A stretch of 64,000 nt of DNA from NCBI RefSeq assembly GCF_001425445.1, contig NZ_LMQU01000011.1:62326-126325 (forward strand), given 5' to 3'. The notes beneath the pieces were generated by a model, which worked only from the letters and a program-made list of their open reading frames with translations, made no database searches and was not told the origin of the DNA. The translations under genes were made by a program, and so were the position numbers. This document shows positions 1 to 9,489 of the stretch, piece by piece (within the stretch, counting starts at the first letter, position 1; the number at the start of each line of letters is the position of its first letter). This DNA comes from Devosia sp. Leaf420. GTDB taxonomy: Bacteria > Pseudomonadota > Alphaproteobacteria > Rhizobiales > Devosiaceae.

Positions 1-1
1 C

Positions 2-2152
2 GTTATCCTCTGGATCGCGATCTCCGCGGTCGTCATCACGCTGGTGACGATCCCGGTAAGCTTGCAGACCCACCTCGTGATGGGCGCCGTACTGCTCCTT
101 GCCATGATGGTGATCAAGCTCCTGAAGCTTGAAGGGAATTGGCGGCTGCTGCTGCTGACATTCGGCACCATCATCGTGCTGCGCTACGCCTATTGGCGCA
201 CGACGAGCACCCTGCCCCCGATCGATCAGTGGATGGATTTCATCCCCGGGCTGATCCTTTATCTCGCTGAGATGTACTGCATTCTGATGCTGTTCCTCAG
301 CTTGTTCGTCGTGGTGCGGCCGATGCCGAGCCACAAGTCGATCCGTTTGCCCGACGACGAACCCGTGCCTTTGGTCGATGTCTTCATCCCGACCTATAAC
401 GAAGATTATGAACTGCTTGCCGGCACACTCGCCGCTGCCAAGGGCATGGACTATCCCGAAGACCGCTTCACCGTCTGGCTGCTCGACGACGGCTCGACCG
501 ATGCCAAGCGCAACAATCCCGATCCCGAGCAGGCCGCCGACGCCCAGGAGCGGCACGAGCAGCTCAAAAAGCTCTGTGAAGACCTCGGCTGCCGCTATCT
601 GACCCGCGCCCGCAACGAACACGCCAAGGCCGGCAATCTCAATAATGGTCTTGCCAATTCGACCGGCGAATTCATCGCCGTCTTCGACGCCGACCACGCC
701 CCGGCCCGCGATTTCCTTCAGGAAACCGTTCCTTTCTTCGGTCGGGACAATCGTCTCTTCCTCGTGCAGACGCCGCACTTCTTTCTCAATCCCGATCCGT
801 TGGAGCGCAATCTTCGCACGTTCGAAGTCATGCCGTCGGAGAACGAGATGTTCTATGGCGTGATCCAGCGCGGGCTCGACCGCTGGAACGCCGCTTTCTT
901 CTGCGGCTCGGCAGCGCTGTTGCGCCGCGAAGCGCTCGTTACCACCAATGGGTTTTCCGGCCGCTCGATCACCGAGGACTGCGAAACCGCTATCGAACTG
1001 CATAGCCGCGGCTGGAATTCGATCTATGTCGACAAGCCCCTCGTGGCAGGCCTGCAGCCGGTGACCTTTGCCAGCTTCATCGGCCAGCGCACGCGTTGGG
1101 CGCAGGGGATGATGCAGATTCTCCTCTTCAGCTTCCCGCTCTTCAAGGCCGGGCTCAACCTGCCCCAGCGGCTTTGCTATCTCTCGAGCACCTTCTTCTG
1201 GCTTTTCCCCATCCCGCGCATGATCTTCCTTTTTGCGCCGTTCTTTTATCTCTTCTTCGATCTGCAGGTGTTCACCGCATCGGGCGGGGAATTTGCCGCC
1301 TATACACTGACCTATGTGGTGGTGAACCTCGTCATGCAGAATTCGCTCTTTGGGCGCTGGCGATGGCCGTGGATTTCCGAGCTCTACGAGTATATCCAGT
1401 CCGTCCACCTGCTCGGCGCATTGTTTTCCGTGGCCCGCAATCCCTATAAGCCGAGCTTCACCGTGACGGCGAAGGACGAGAGCGTTGAATCCTCGCGCCT
1501 GTCCGAACTTGCACGTCCCTTTTATCTGATCTTCCTGCTGCTGGTGATCGCTGTCGGCATGACGATCTGGAAGATCGGCGCCCAGCCCTATCAAGCCGAA
1601 GTCACCATGGTGGTGGGCGGCTGGAACATCTTCAATCTGATCCTTGCAGGCTGTGCCCTTGGCGTCGTTTCCGAGCGTCGCGAAGGCTGGGGCAGCCGGC
1701 GCGTTGCCGTGGAACGGCGCTGCGAAATCCGTGGGGCCGATGGCGAATGGATGCGCGGCATGATGGTCAATGTGTCGAGCGGCGGCGTCGCCGTGCGTCT
1801 GCCGACCGGGGCCGCCGGTCTTGGGCGCGGGATGCCGACGGGGCTGCGATTTACCCCGCTCTCCAATATCTATGGCACCGACCTTCCCGTGACCATTCAG
1901 TCAGTCACCCAGGAAGGCAAGGGCGTCATCTTCGGCTGCCGCTACGCGCCTGATCGCGGCTATCACTATCGCCTGATCGCGGATCTCATCTATGCCAATT
2001 CGGGCAATTGGCAGATGCGCCAGAGCGCCCGCCAGGTCAATATCGGCATTCTGCGCGGCACCGCGCGGTTCCTCGGCATCGCGCTATATCAGACGGGCCG
2101 CGGGCTGGGTTATCTTCTGCGGTTCGGCTCGGGGAAGGTGCTCGGCAAATGA
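2..2152 (+). CDS. bcsA: Cellulose synthase catalytic subunit BcsA (5' end outside the window)
   Basis: Inner-membrane glycosyltransferase that polymerises UDP-glucose into cellulose and threads the chain through the membrane. A GTG at 44 could start a 702-residue protein, but the frame stays open to the window edge and encodes more hydrophobic membrane sequence, so the true start probably lies upstream. Counting from 44, the GT2 motifs are complete: DDG at 148-150, DAD at 215-217, TED at 310-312 and QRTRW at 348-352. Membrane helices flank this domain. The C-terminus is a PilZ domain (about 544-650) with NVSSGG at 576-581, so c-di-GMP activation is expected from the family, although the RxxxR part of the site is not clean. 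Its TGA overlaps the ATG of bcsB. Confidence 0.96.
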   Translation, partial: VILWIAISAVVITLVTIPVSLQTHLVMGAVLLLAMMVIKLLKLEGNWRLLLLTFGTIIVLRYAYWRTTSTLPPIDQWMDFIPGLILYLAEMYCILMLFLSLFVVVRPMPSHKSIRLPDDEPVPLVDVFIPTYNEDYELLAGTLAAAKGMDYPEDRFTVWLLDDGSTDAKRNNPDPEQAADAQERHEQLKKLCEDLGCRYLTRARNEHAKAGNLNNGLANSTGEFIAVFDADHAPARDFLQETVPFFGRDNRLFLVQTPHFFLNPDPLERNLRTFEVMPSENEMFYGVIQRGLDRWNAAFFCGSAALLRREALVTTNGFSGRSITEDCETAIELHSRGWNSIYVDKPLVAGLQPVTFASFIGQRTRWAQGMMQILLFSFPLFKAGLNLPQRLCYLSSTFFWLFPIPRMIFLFAPFFYLFFDLQVFTASGGEFAAYTLTYVVVNLVMQNSLFGRWRWPWISELYEYIQSVHLLGALFSVARNPYKPSFTVTAKDESVESSRLSELARPFYLIFLLLVIAVGMTIWKIGAQPYQAEVTMVVGGWNIFNLILAGCALGVVSERREGWGSRRVAVERRCEIRGADGEWMRGMMVNVSSGGVAVRLPTGAAGLGRGMPTGLRFTPLSNIYGTDLPVTIQSVTQEGKGVIFGCRYAPDRGYHYRLIADLIYANSGNWQMRQSARQVNIGILRGTARFLGIALYQTGRGLGYLLRFGSGKVLGK

Positions 2153-4398
2153 TGATGCGCGCACTTTTGTCTTCCGCTGCCGTGATTGCGGCTCTATCGC
2201 CAGCCTGGGCGCAGCCTGTGCCATTCGACATGACGCCGGAGAACGACCTCGTGGTGCAGCCAGCGCCGCAAGCTGTCCCCGGCACGCCAACTGTGACTCC
2301 CGCCCCTGTCGCCGCCCCGGCTGCCTTCGAGAGGCCAATCCTGCCGTTCGACAGCCTTAGGCTGACAGGCGAAGAGGACAAGCACGGGATCGTTGTCTAT
2401 CTGACCGAGGCGCAGGCCGCGGCGCCGGCAACGCTCGATTTTTCCTTTATCAACGCCCTCGTCGTTGCGCCGGAAATTTCGAGCCTGCGCGTGCGCATCA
2501 ACAATACCGAGATTTCCAACACCGCGATCGCCTCGTCCTCGGCCGCAACACCCGTGAGCCTGCCTGTGCCCGCGGGGGTTTTGCGGGCCGGACCGAACAT
2601 GATCGAATTCCGCGCGAGCCAGCGGCACCGCACCGATTGCACGGTGGATTCGACCTATCAACTCTGGACGGAGATCAAGAGCACCGACGCCAAACTGGTC
2701 CTCGCCGGAGCCGGGCTGGCGCCGATCCAGCAATTGACCGATCTTGCAGCAGTGGGCGTCGATGCCCAGGGCGATACGGCGCTGCGCTTGATCACGGCAA
2801 ACGGGCTTGCGGATGCGCAAGCGCAGAGCGCCGCCATGCGGATTGCCCAGCAGATCGGGCTTTCGATGCGCGTGCCCAAGCTCGACATTTCCTTTGCGGA
2901 CGCGCCTTCCGAGGCGGCGACGCCAGGTGTGCTGGATGTCGCCATTATGCCGGCGGCAGAACTGCCAGCCGAATTGGAGGCCGCACGGGCCCAAGCGAGC
3001 GCCGGGCCAATCGCGGCCATGGTTCCGGTCGCGACAGGCGCCTACACCCTCGTGATTTCCGGGCCGAATTGGGAATCCATAGCGCGCGCCGGGGACGCCA
3101 TCCTCACAGCCGCACCGGCTAGCAACGATCGGCCACGGCTCGACCTGCCCTATCCTCTGCCGATGATGGAAGAGGGGACGAACGCCAGCATGGCCAGCCT
3201 CGGCGTCGACCGGCTCGAATTCAACGGGCGGCGCTTTACGACAACCATGCAGTTCGAACTGCCATCCGATTTCTATGCTTATCGCTATGGCGAACTCGAA
3301 CTGGTGCTCGAGGCGGCCTATTCGCGTGATGTGCTGCCGGGCAGCGAGATCGATATCTACACCAACGGGCAGATCGCTTCGGCGACCCCGATGCTGCGCA
3401 CCGAGGGCGGGCTGCTCAAGGATACGCGGATCCGCATTCCGATGACCAATCTGCGGCCAGGGCGCAACGAAGCGACGTTTGCCGTGAACCTGCAGACGCG
3501 CTCGGACGTGGCCTGTGGCGCAGGCTGGACCGGTTCGGCGCCGACGCGGTTCGTGCTCTCGAACAATAGCTACTTCCACATGCCTGACTATGCGCGGGCA
3601 ACGACGGTACCCGACCTGCAGGTGCTGACCGGCTCGTCCTGGCCCTATGTCGACGAAGCCAATGTGCCGGCCGCGATCGGCCAGGGGCGCGACACGGTAC
3701 TCTCGGCTCTGATGTTCGCGACCCGTTTGGCGACCGCCTCGAACAGAATGATCAATTTCACCATCATCCCGGAGGCCGATTTATCGCCCGAGCAGGATGC
3801 GGTGCTGATCATGCCGACGGGCGCTGTATCGCAGACCAATATCGGCCGCACTGGCGTGGCCGCGGCAGGCCAGCCCGGCGCGCAGGGCGGCGACGATTCC
3901 TTGCTCGATCAATTCGCGGGCGGGGAAACCAGTAGCCCTTTGACCAATGTCGAATCCTGGTTGCGCGAGCATCTGGGCGTGGACACCGCCGACCTCAGGC
4001 TTATACCGCCGCCCGACACGCCCTATATGCCCGGCGCCGAGGCAGTGGTCGTTTCCCAGACGCATCAACCCGAGGGCGGGGTCTGGACCTTTCTGACCTC
4101 AACGAGCCCAGCGACCTTGCGCGCCGGGACAGAACGGCTGATCGACACCGTTATGTGGCGCGAAATTGCTGGCCGGGTCAGCGCCCTTGCGCCGGGAGAC
4201 AATGAAGTGACTTCCGTGCCGGCCGAGATGGTCAGCATCGTGGTGCCCGAGCCATTCTCGCCGACAAATCTGCGTCGGATCGCAGCTAACTGGTTCTCAG
4301 GCAACATTTTATACTTTACCTTTGCGATCGTTCTGGGCGCAGTTTTGCTGATGCTCATGACCTCGCGCATGTTGACCAGAATTGGACGGCCATCATGA
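2149..4398 (+). CDS. bcsB: Cellulose synthase periplasmic subunit BcsB
   Basis: Periplasmic partner of BcsA that guides the emerging glucan and anchors to the inner membrane. The 749-residue product starts at the first of three consecutive ATG codons, overlapping the bcsA stop as ATGA. It has a signal peptide ending near AWA-Q (about residue 21), a large periplasmic region with the jellyroll/flavodoxin-like repeats expected of the family (inferred from general resemblance), and one hydrophobic helix near the C-terminus (about 719-741) that would pack against BcsA. Length fits the family. Earlier in-frame codons exist inside bcsA, but only the 2149 start gives a proper signal peptide. Position between bcsA and bcsZ supports the call. 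Confidence 0.94.
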   Translation: MMMRALLSSAAVIAALSPAWAQPVPFDMTPENDLVVQPAPQAVPGTPTVTPAPVAAPAAFERPILPFDSLRLTGEEDKHGIVVYLTEAQAAAPATLDFSFINALVVAPEISSLRVRINNTEISNTAIASSSAATPVSLPVPAGVLRAGPNMIEFRASQRHRTDCTVDSTYQLWTEIKSTDAKLVLAGAGLAPIQQLTDLAAVGVDAQGDTALRLITANGLADAQAQSAAMRIAQQIGLSMRVPKLDISFADAPSEAATPGVLDVAIMPAAELPAELEAARAQASAGPIAAMVPVATGAYTLVISGPNWESIARAGDAILTAAPASNDRPRLDLPYPLPMMEEGTNASMASLGVDRLEFNGRRFTTTMQFELPSDFYAYRYGELELVLEAAYSRDVLPGSEIDIYTNGQIASATPMLRTEGGLLKDTRIRIPMTNLRPGRNEATFAVNLQTRSDVACGAGWTGSAPTRFVLSNNSYFHMPDYARATTVPDLQVLTGSSWPYVDEANVPAAIGQGRDTVLSALMFATRLATASNRMINFTIIPEADLSPEQDAVLIMPTGAVSQTNIGRTGVAAAGQPGAQGGDDSLLDQFAGGETSSPLTNVESWLREHLGVDTADLRLIPPPDTPYMPGAEAVVVSQTHQPEGGVWTFLTSTSPATLRAGTERLIDTVMWREIAGRVSALAPGDNEVTSVPAEMVSIVVPEPFSPTNLRRIAANWFSGNILYFTFAIVLGAVLLMLMTSRMLTRIGRPS

Positions 4399-5441
4399 AA
4401 AGGCTCATCGCTCTCGCTCTGGGAGGCCTCATGACCCTGCCAGCGCAGGCTGCTTCGGTGATCGAGCCGCAGGAATGGCAAGCCTATCTCGATGGTTTCG
4501 TCGCCGAGAACGGCCGCGTCATCGACACAGGTAACGGCAATATCAGCCACAGCGAGGGCCAGGGCTATGGACTGATTCTGGCAGCGCTTGCCGAAGACCG
4601 CCCGAGTTTTGAGCGCATCCTGAGTTTTACCCGCACCGACCTGATGATCCGCGACGACGGCCTTGCCGCCTGGCGTTGGGAACCGGATGCGGATCCGCAT
4701 GTGACCGACCCGAACAATGCGACGGACGGCGATATGCTGATCGCCTATGGCCTGGTGCTCGCCGGACAGGTCTGGAACGAGCCATCGTACACGGCCGAGG
4801 CCAAGGCCATTGTCGAGACCATTGGGCGCGATCTGCTCGCTTATGCCGATGGCCTTCTTGCGATCCTTCCCGGCAGCAATGGTTTTGCCGGCAGCGATGC
4901 AACGAGCGGCCAGCCCATCCTCAATCCGTCATACTGGATTTACGAGGCACTGCCGGTCTTCAAGGAACTCGATCCTTCAGCTGATTGGGAATCAGTTGGC
5001 GCGACGGGGCTTGAACTGCTGAAGCGCGCGCAAAGCACGCCCGCCGGCATTCCGGGCGATTGGGTGGTTATGGCCGCGGGCCAGCTTGGCCCGGCGCCTG
5101 ATTTTCCGGCCGAGTTCGGCTACAATGGCATCCGCATCCCGCTGTATCTGATGCGGGGCGGCGCCGATCCATCCTATCTTGAACCGTTCCGCGCCAAGGC
5201 GTCTTCGGTTGGGCTCTTCAAGATCGACCTCAATACCGGGCAGGCGGTGGAGCCAATCTCCGAACCAGGCTATCGGCTGATCCAGGCGAGCATGGAATGC
5301 ATCGCCAACGGTCAGGTGGTCCCCGAAGACCTGCGCAGCCTTTCGGCCACGAGCTATTATGCGGCGACCCTTCAGCTTCTGATGCTGGACTATCTGCGCC
5401 GCAGCCGCCCTGATTGTCTTGGTCAGGGGGCTGGCTCATGA
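4395..5441 (+). CDS. bcsZ: Periplasmic endoglucanase BcsZ, glycoside hydrolase family 8
   Basis: Beta-1,4-endoglucanase that trims or edits nascent cellulose in the periplasm. The 348-residue protein begins with a signal peptide ending at about AQAA (residue 20). The GH8 hallmarks are visible: SEGQGYG around Glu54, the predicted general acid, and NNATDGD around Asp111, the conserved substrate-site element. The ATG overlaps the bcsB stop by four bases, so it is translated as part of the bcsABZ operon. The order A-B-Z matches many alphaproteobacterial cellulose operons. Confidence 0.94.
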   Translation: MKRLIALALGGLMTLPAQAASVIEPQEWQAYLDGFVAENGRVIDTGNGNISHSEGQGYGLILAALAEDRPSFERILSFTRTDLMIRDDGLAAWRWEPDADPHVTDPNNATDGDMLIAYGLVLAGQVWNEPSYTAEAKAIVETIGRDLLAYADGLLAILPGSNGFAGSDATSGQPILNPSYWIYEALPVFKELDPSADWESVGATGLELLKRAQSTPAGIPGDWVVMAAGQLGPAPDFPAEFGYNGIRIPLYLMRGGADPSYLEPFRAKASSVGLFKIDLNTGQAVEPISEPGYRLIQASMECIANGQVVPEDLRSLSATSYYAATLQLLMLDYLRRSRPDCLGQGAGS

Positions 5442-7696
5442 AATATTGGACCTGGGCCTTCTTTGCCCTGAGCGTATCGGCCATCGGCCTGGCCGCTGGG
5501 CTGAACACGACATGGAATGCGCCTGCCGTCGCACAGACGCCGGCCGCCGTGCCCCAAGAGCCCGCGGCTGCAAGTACTCCGGTTGATCCGATCACCACCG
5601 CACGCACCGGAACCATCCCGTTTGCCATAGTCCCGCCGACCGGTGCGCCGGCGACCGCAATTGAAGCCCAGCCCGCGACCACATTGGCGCAAACTGCTGC
5701 GCCCGTTGCCCCACAAACGCCGGTCATTGCGCAAGCAGTGCCGCAGACAGCCCCGTCCGGCCAGCCAGACGAAACCGCCTTGCGCTATTTTGCTCAACAA
5801 GGCGATACGCAGCGCCTGCAGCGGGAAATCGAACGGCTGCAGGCGCTTTATCCAAATTGGCAACCTCCGGCCGATCCGCTGACAACGGATTTTGTGCCCG
5901 ACCAAACCATCGTGCGGATTTGGGAATTGGTGACGGCAGGCGATTTTGCCGGTGCGCGGGCAGCAATTGCGGAAAAGCAGCAGGCCGATCCAGGCTTTGT
6001 GCCCACTGTCGACCTCCTCGACACCATCAAGCGCGGCGAAGCCGGAACGCGGTTCCGCGCGGCATCTGACGCCGGGCAGTTCGAGGCGGTGATTTCGATC
6101 GCGGCAAATGCGCCGCAGCTTCTAACCTGCGCCAGCGTCGATAATCTCTGGCGGCTGGCGGAAGCTTTCATCAAGACCGATGCCAAGCAGCGCGGCATCG
6201 ACGCGTATTCCTACATCCTCAACAATTGCACTGACACGGCCGAACGCTTCGCGACCATACAGAAAGCCATGGCCCTGCTGAGCCGAGCCGAGCTCGATCC
6301 GCTGCTGGCGCTTGAAAAGCCGGGGACCGATGGCGCGCCGGAATTCACTGCGCTCCGGCTCGACCTGGCGCGAAGCGCCGTGGCTGCGGCACTTGATGAG
6401 AAAGGCGACCAGCCAGAAGAAGCGGACGTCGAACTGCTGGCCAAAGAAGCGACCAGGTCGAAAAACGCGGAAGACCTGCGGCTCCTTGGTTATTTCGAAC
6501 TGGCGCGCAGCGAGCCTGAGGATGCACGCCGCTATTTCGAAGATGCCGTTGATGCCGATCCCTCCGCCGCATCGGCCGAGGGGCTTGGGGTTGCCTTGAT
6601 GCAGCTCGACGATCCTGCGGCCGCCGAAAAGGCCATGGCGGAATTCTACGACGACAACGACACCATTGAAGGCGTCTATCGTGATGCAGCGGCGGCAATG
6701 ATCGCCATCGAGCCGCGCCTGACCATCCCCGACGACACGCTTTCGCGGATCGTCCGAGTAGCGCTCAAGGCGCGCGATGCCGACATCGCCCAGCAACTCG
6801 GCTGGTATGCCTATGCGTTCAACCAGCCGCAGACGGCCTATGAGTGGTTCCAGACAGCGCTTGGCTGGCAATCGGATCTCGAGCCTGCGGCCTATGGCAT
6901 GATGGTTGCGGCCAATGCCCTTGGAAACACAACCCAGGTGGAAGAAATCCGGCGCAGTTGGGGCGGGCGCTCGGCACGCATCGCCCAGTTTGGTTCTGTG
7001 ACGACGACGGGGTTCAACGTCCCCCTGCCGAAGCCAAGGCCGCAGCATGTGACGCTCTTCCCCGCACAGGTGCAGGCCGTGCGGGCGACGACGACCCAGG
7101 CGCGGCAGGATTATGCCGCAGCGCCTGCGCAGGAGGATGTGGTCCCCAGCGGTGGAGGTGGCGGCAGCAGCGGCGGTGGCAGTTGCCGAAGTTACATTCC
7201 GCCTGCCAGCCTTTCTCCGGGTAGCGCGCTCTCCCATGCCTGGTGTCTGATGGATCTCAACCGCCCCGCCCAGGCGGTTGATCATTTCGGACGGGCGCTT
7301 GATTCGGCCAGCCAATCGATCCGCAGCGATGCCGCCTATGGGCGCGCCCTCGCCTATGTGCGGCTTGGCTTGCCTGATGAAGCCGCCGTTGCTGCCGCTG
7401 CAGCCCCGATCTCGGACAAACGCGCCATCGAACTTGAAATTTCAATCCTGACGCTCAAGGCCACGAGCGCCTATGGGATTGGCGATTATCGGCTCGCCTT
7501 GGCCATGCTCGATGCCCGCTCGCGCTACGCGGCAGAACGCAACGATCTGCTGACCCTACGGGCCTGGAGCTATTATCAGCTCAAGCGCTATCGCGAAGCC
7601 GAGCGAATTTTCGAGGCTGTGGCTGCTACGGGTTACGGCGACGCTTTGGCAGGGCTCGAGGCGGCTCAGTCGCAGCTACGAGCTTCACAGTATTAG
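5438..7696 (+). CDS. TPR-repeat protein in the bcsC position of the cellulose operon
   Basis: Probably the periplasmic scaffold of cellulose export. I chose ATG 5438, which overlaps the bcsZ TGA as ATGA; an earlier in-frame start lies inside bcsZ. The 752-residue product has an N-terminal signal or anchor helix, a Pro/Ala-rich stretch, then many tetratricopeptide-like helix pairs, a Gly/Ser-rich linker (about residues 570-582) and a final TPR block. Canonical BcsC is about 1,150 residues and ends in an outer-membrane beta-barrel; this protein ends soon after the last TPR and shows no barrel. It may work with a separate porin or perform only the peptidoglycan-facing role. The operon assignment is firm; the exact function is inferred. 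Confidence 0.75.
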   Translation: MKYWTWAFFALSVSAIGLAAGLNTTWNAPAVAQTPAAVPQEPAAASTPVDPITTARTGTIPFAIVPPTGAPATAIEAQPATTLAQTAAPVAPQTPVIAQAVPQTAPSGQPDETALRYFAQQGDTQRLQREIERLQALYPNWQPPADPLTTDFVPDQTIVRIWELVTAGDFAGARAAIAEKQQADPGFVPTVDLLDTIKRGEAGTRFRAASDAGQFEAVISIAANAPQLLTCASVDNLWRLAEAFIKTDAKQRGIDAYSYILNNCTDTAERFATIQKAMALLSRAELDPLLALEKPGTDGAPEFTALRLDLARSAVAAALDEKGDQPEEADVELLAKEATRSKNAEDLRLLGYFELARSEPEDARRYFEDAVDADPSAASAEGLGVALMQLDDPAAAEKAMAEFYDDNDTIEGVYRDAAAAMIAIEPRLTIPDDTLSRIVRVALKARDADIAQQLGWYAYAFNQPQTAYEWFQTALGWQSDLEPAAYGMMVAANALGNTTQVEEIRRSWGGRSARIAQFGSVTTTGFNVPLPKPRPQHVTLFPAQVQAVRATTTQARQDYAAAPAQEDVVPSGGGGGSSGGGSCRSYIPPASLSPGSALSHAWCLMDLNRPAQAVDHFGRALDSASQSIRSDAAYGRALAYVRLGLPDEAAVAAAAAPISDKRAIELEISILTLKATSAYGIGDYRLALAMLDARSRYAAERNDLLTLRAWSYYQLKRYREAERIFEAVAATGYGDALAGLEAAQSQLRASQY

Positions 7697-7720
7697 GCCG
7701 ACAAATCTCACCCCATGACC

Positions 7721-7752
7721 GCTTCAACCTCACCGCAAGGGGAGGTTGAAGC
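7721..7752. promoter_or_regulatory. 11-bp-arm inverted repeat resembling a CueR/MerR-type operator, between convergent genes
   Basis: GCTTCAACCTC (7721-7731) and GAGGTTGAAGC (7742-7752) pair perfectly around a 10-base spacer. Read on the minus strand, the core contains CCCCTTGC flanked by ACCT and AGGTT, close to the Escherichia coli copA CueR box as I recall it. It lies next to copper genes, but past their 3' end and without a downstream ORF, so it could be a vestigial metal operator. The alternative is a simple bidirectional terminator; there is no T-run on either side. Confidence 0.4.
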
Positions 7753-7773
7753 ATGCATAGCTCTTGAAGACGC

Positions 7774-8367
7774 TCAGCTTTGGGCCAGTAATTTCCGCAG
7801 CTTGCCCAGAGCCGTCGCCGTGTCCTCCCGATAGGCGATCGTTCCTTCGAAATTTCCGTCCTTGTCGAGGAGGAAGATCGAAGCCGTATGGTCCATGGTA
7901 TAGTCGCCGTCTTCGAGCGGCACCTTCTGATAGTAGATGGCCCAAGCCTTGGCGGCCTTGGCGATCTCTTCCGGCGTGCCGGTGACGCCGGTAACATGGC
8001 CGGTCCAGGCAACATAGTCTTTGATGACCGCTTCCGTGTCGCGTTCGGGATCGACGGTGACGAAGTAGGCCTTTAGCTCCTTGGCTTCATCGCCGAGGGT
8101 TTCGTACCAGGAGGTCATTTCCGCAAGCGTCGTGGGGCACACTTCCGGGCAATGGGCAAAGCCGAAGAACAGCATCGAGGGGCTGCCATCGAAGCTGGCT
8201 CGGGTGAAGGGTTGGCCTTCGGCGGTGATCAATTGATAATCGCCATTGCCAAGGGTCTGCGCTTGGGCGGGCCGCGTGGCCGTATAAGCATAGAGGCCGG
8301 TAGCCGTCAGGCCGGCAGCGACGACGAGTCCCCAAAGGACGGTGCGGACGAGCGTGATCTGGCGCAT
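7774..8367 (-). CDS. SCO1/SenC/PrrC-family copper protein
   Basis: Membrane-anchored thioredoxin-fold protein that delivers copper to, or reduces, the CuA site of cytochrome c oxidase. The 197-residue product has an N-terminal membrane helix (about 8-30). The copper ligands are in place: CPEVC with Cys73 and Cys77, and His160 in DHTASIF. I start it at ATG 8367, which shares one base with the stop of the PCuAC gene (TGATG), rather than at the TTG one codon earlier. It is third in a DUF2946-PCuAC-SCO operon, a common copper-delivery arrangement. Confidence 0.93.
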   Translation of the reverse strand: MRQITLVRTVLWGLVVAAGLTATGLYAYTATRPAQAQTLGNGDYQLITAEGQPFTRASFDGSPSMLFFGFAHCPEVCPTTLAEMTSWYETLGDEAKELKAYFVTVDPERDTEAVIKDYVAWTGHVTGVTGTPEEIAKAAKAWAIYYQKVPLEDGDYTMDHTASIFLLDKDGNFEGTIAYREDTATALGKLRKLLAQS

Positions 8368-8885
8368 CAATGGTGACCTGCTGCCGGAGCATCGGCAGCC
8401 GTGCCGGCAGCCGCAAGATCAAGAGTCACTTCCCCTGCCTTTTCAAAGGTCAGGGTAACAGGAACAGTTTCGCCTTCGGTGATGGTGCCGGTGAGGCCCA
8501 TCATCATGAGATGCTTACCACCGGGCTCGAGCACGACGGTTTCGCCAGCGGGAATGACGAGCCCGTCATCGAGTTCGCGCATCTTCATGACATCGCCTTC
8601 CATGGCCATTTCATGGATCTGCGTTACCTTGGCGATGGGCGTGCTGGCCGACACCAGGCGATCGTCTTCGCTGCCGCCATTATGGATGGTGAAGAACCCA
8701 CCGCCGACGGGAGCATTTGGAAGGGTTGCGCGGGTAAAGGCGCCGGAGATTTCAAGCGAGCCGACAGTGACGACATCGCCGGCTGGAGCGGCGGTGTGGC
8801 TATGGGCATCCTGCGCAAAGGCAAGCGTTGCGGGGCCGGCCAGAAGTATGGCCGCGAGGGCGAAAATGGAGAGATGACGGGTCAT
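8367..8885 (-). CDS. Periplasmic copper chaperone PCu(A)C
   Basis: Periplasmic Cu(I) carrier that supplies the CuA centre together with SCO. The 172-residue protein has a signal peptide ending at LAFA-Q (about residue 24). The family metal motif is visible as His91, Met102, His125 and Met127, with a Met-rich surround (KHLMMMG). The C-terminus ends in AGHH and the mature N-terminus has a short His-containing stretch (DAHSH), both possible extra copper sites. A GAGG ribosome-binding site lies six bases before ATG. It is translationally coupled to the SCO gene. Confidence 0.92.
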   Translation of the reverse strand: MTRHLSIFALAAILLAGPATLAFAQDAHSHTAAPAGDVVTVGSLEISGAFTRATLPNAPVGGGFFTIHNGGSEDDRLVSASTPIAKVTQIHEMAMEGDVMKMRELDDGLVIPAGETVVLEPGGKHLMMMGLTGTITEGETVPVTLTFEKAGEVTLDLAAAGTAADAPAAGHH

Positions 8886-8950
8886 GAAAACCTCGAATGA
8901 TCACGCGCCCGAGTAACCGGCGCAAAAATAGGGAAAAGTTTTACTTCAGC

Positions 8951-9334
8951 TCAGGCGTGCGCGGGTGGCGCGCGAGGCTGGCCGGGATGATCGGCAGCAC
9001 GATAGGCCAGCGTGAGCGAAGCGCTGTCATAAACGACTCGCGATGCCAGCCGCTCGATCTCGGCGACGAGTGCGACAGGCGTCGGCCCGAGCGGATCGGA
9101 CTTGCCGATGCCCGCGGCCGGGCACTTGGCGAGAAGCGGCGAACTTGGGTCACCGTGATCGGCGAGCGAAGCGCAGACGGACCAGGAAACGCTTGATTCA
9201 AAGCCGAGCCGCGCCAGATCTCGCTGAAGGCCTGCGGCCTGATGGAGCGGGGCCAGCAGCACGAGCAAATAGAGGGCGAGCACCGCGAAGGCGGTGCCGA
9301 AATCTCTTGCTATGTGGCGCATGCGAAAGGGCAT
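8951..9334 (-). CDS. DUF2946-like small membrane-anchored protein of the copper operon
   Basis: The 127-residue product has a hydrophobic segment near the N-terminus (ALYLLVLLAPLH) and a Pro/Ala-rich tail. I chose ATG 9334 because AGGAG lies five bases before it; upstream in-frame codons lack such a site. It resembles DUF2946 proteins often found beside PCuAC and SCO genes; their role is unknown but probably metal-related. Two Cys residues follow the helix, in WSVCASLADHG and LAKCPAAG. It is first in the minus-strand copper operon, 65 bases before the PCuAC gene. Family assignment is from pattern recognition only. Confidence 0.6.
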   Translation of the reverse strand: MPFRMRHIARDFGTAFAVLALYLLVLLAPLHQAAGLQRDLARLGFESSVSWSVCASLADHGDPSSPLLAKCPAAGIGKSDPLGPTPVALVAEIERLASRVVYDSASLTLAYRAADHPGQPRAPPAHA

Positions 9335-9489
9335 TGCGGCTCCTCGAACGCCTTGATCGCTAGCGCCTCTGAAGGGCATGCGCAAGGCGCGCGGTGTCGC
9401 ATGGTGGCATCGGCATTGGGATTCTTGACGGTTGACCGCAATGGTTAACGCACTAGGGTGCCCTCCCCTTCCAGCCAGAGCGCGTAGTC

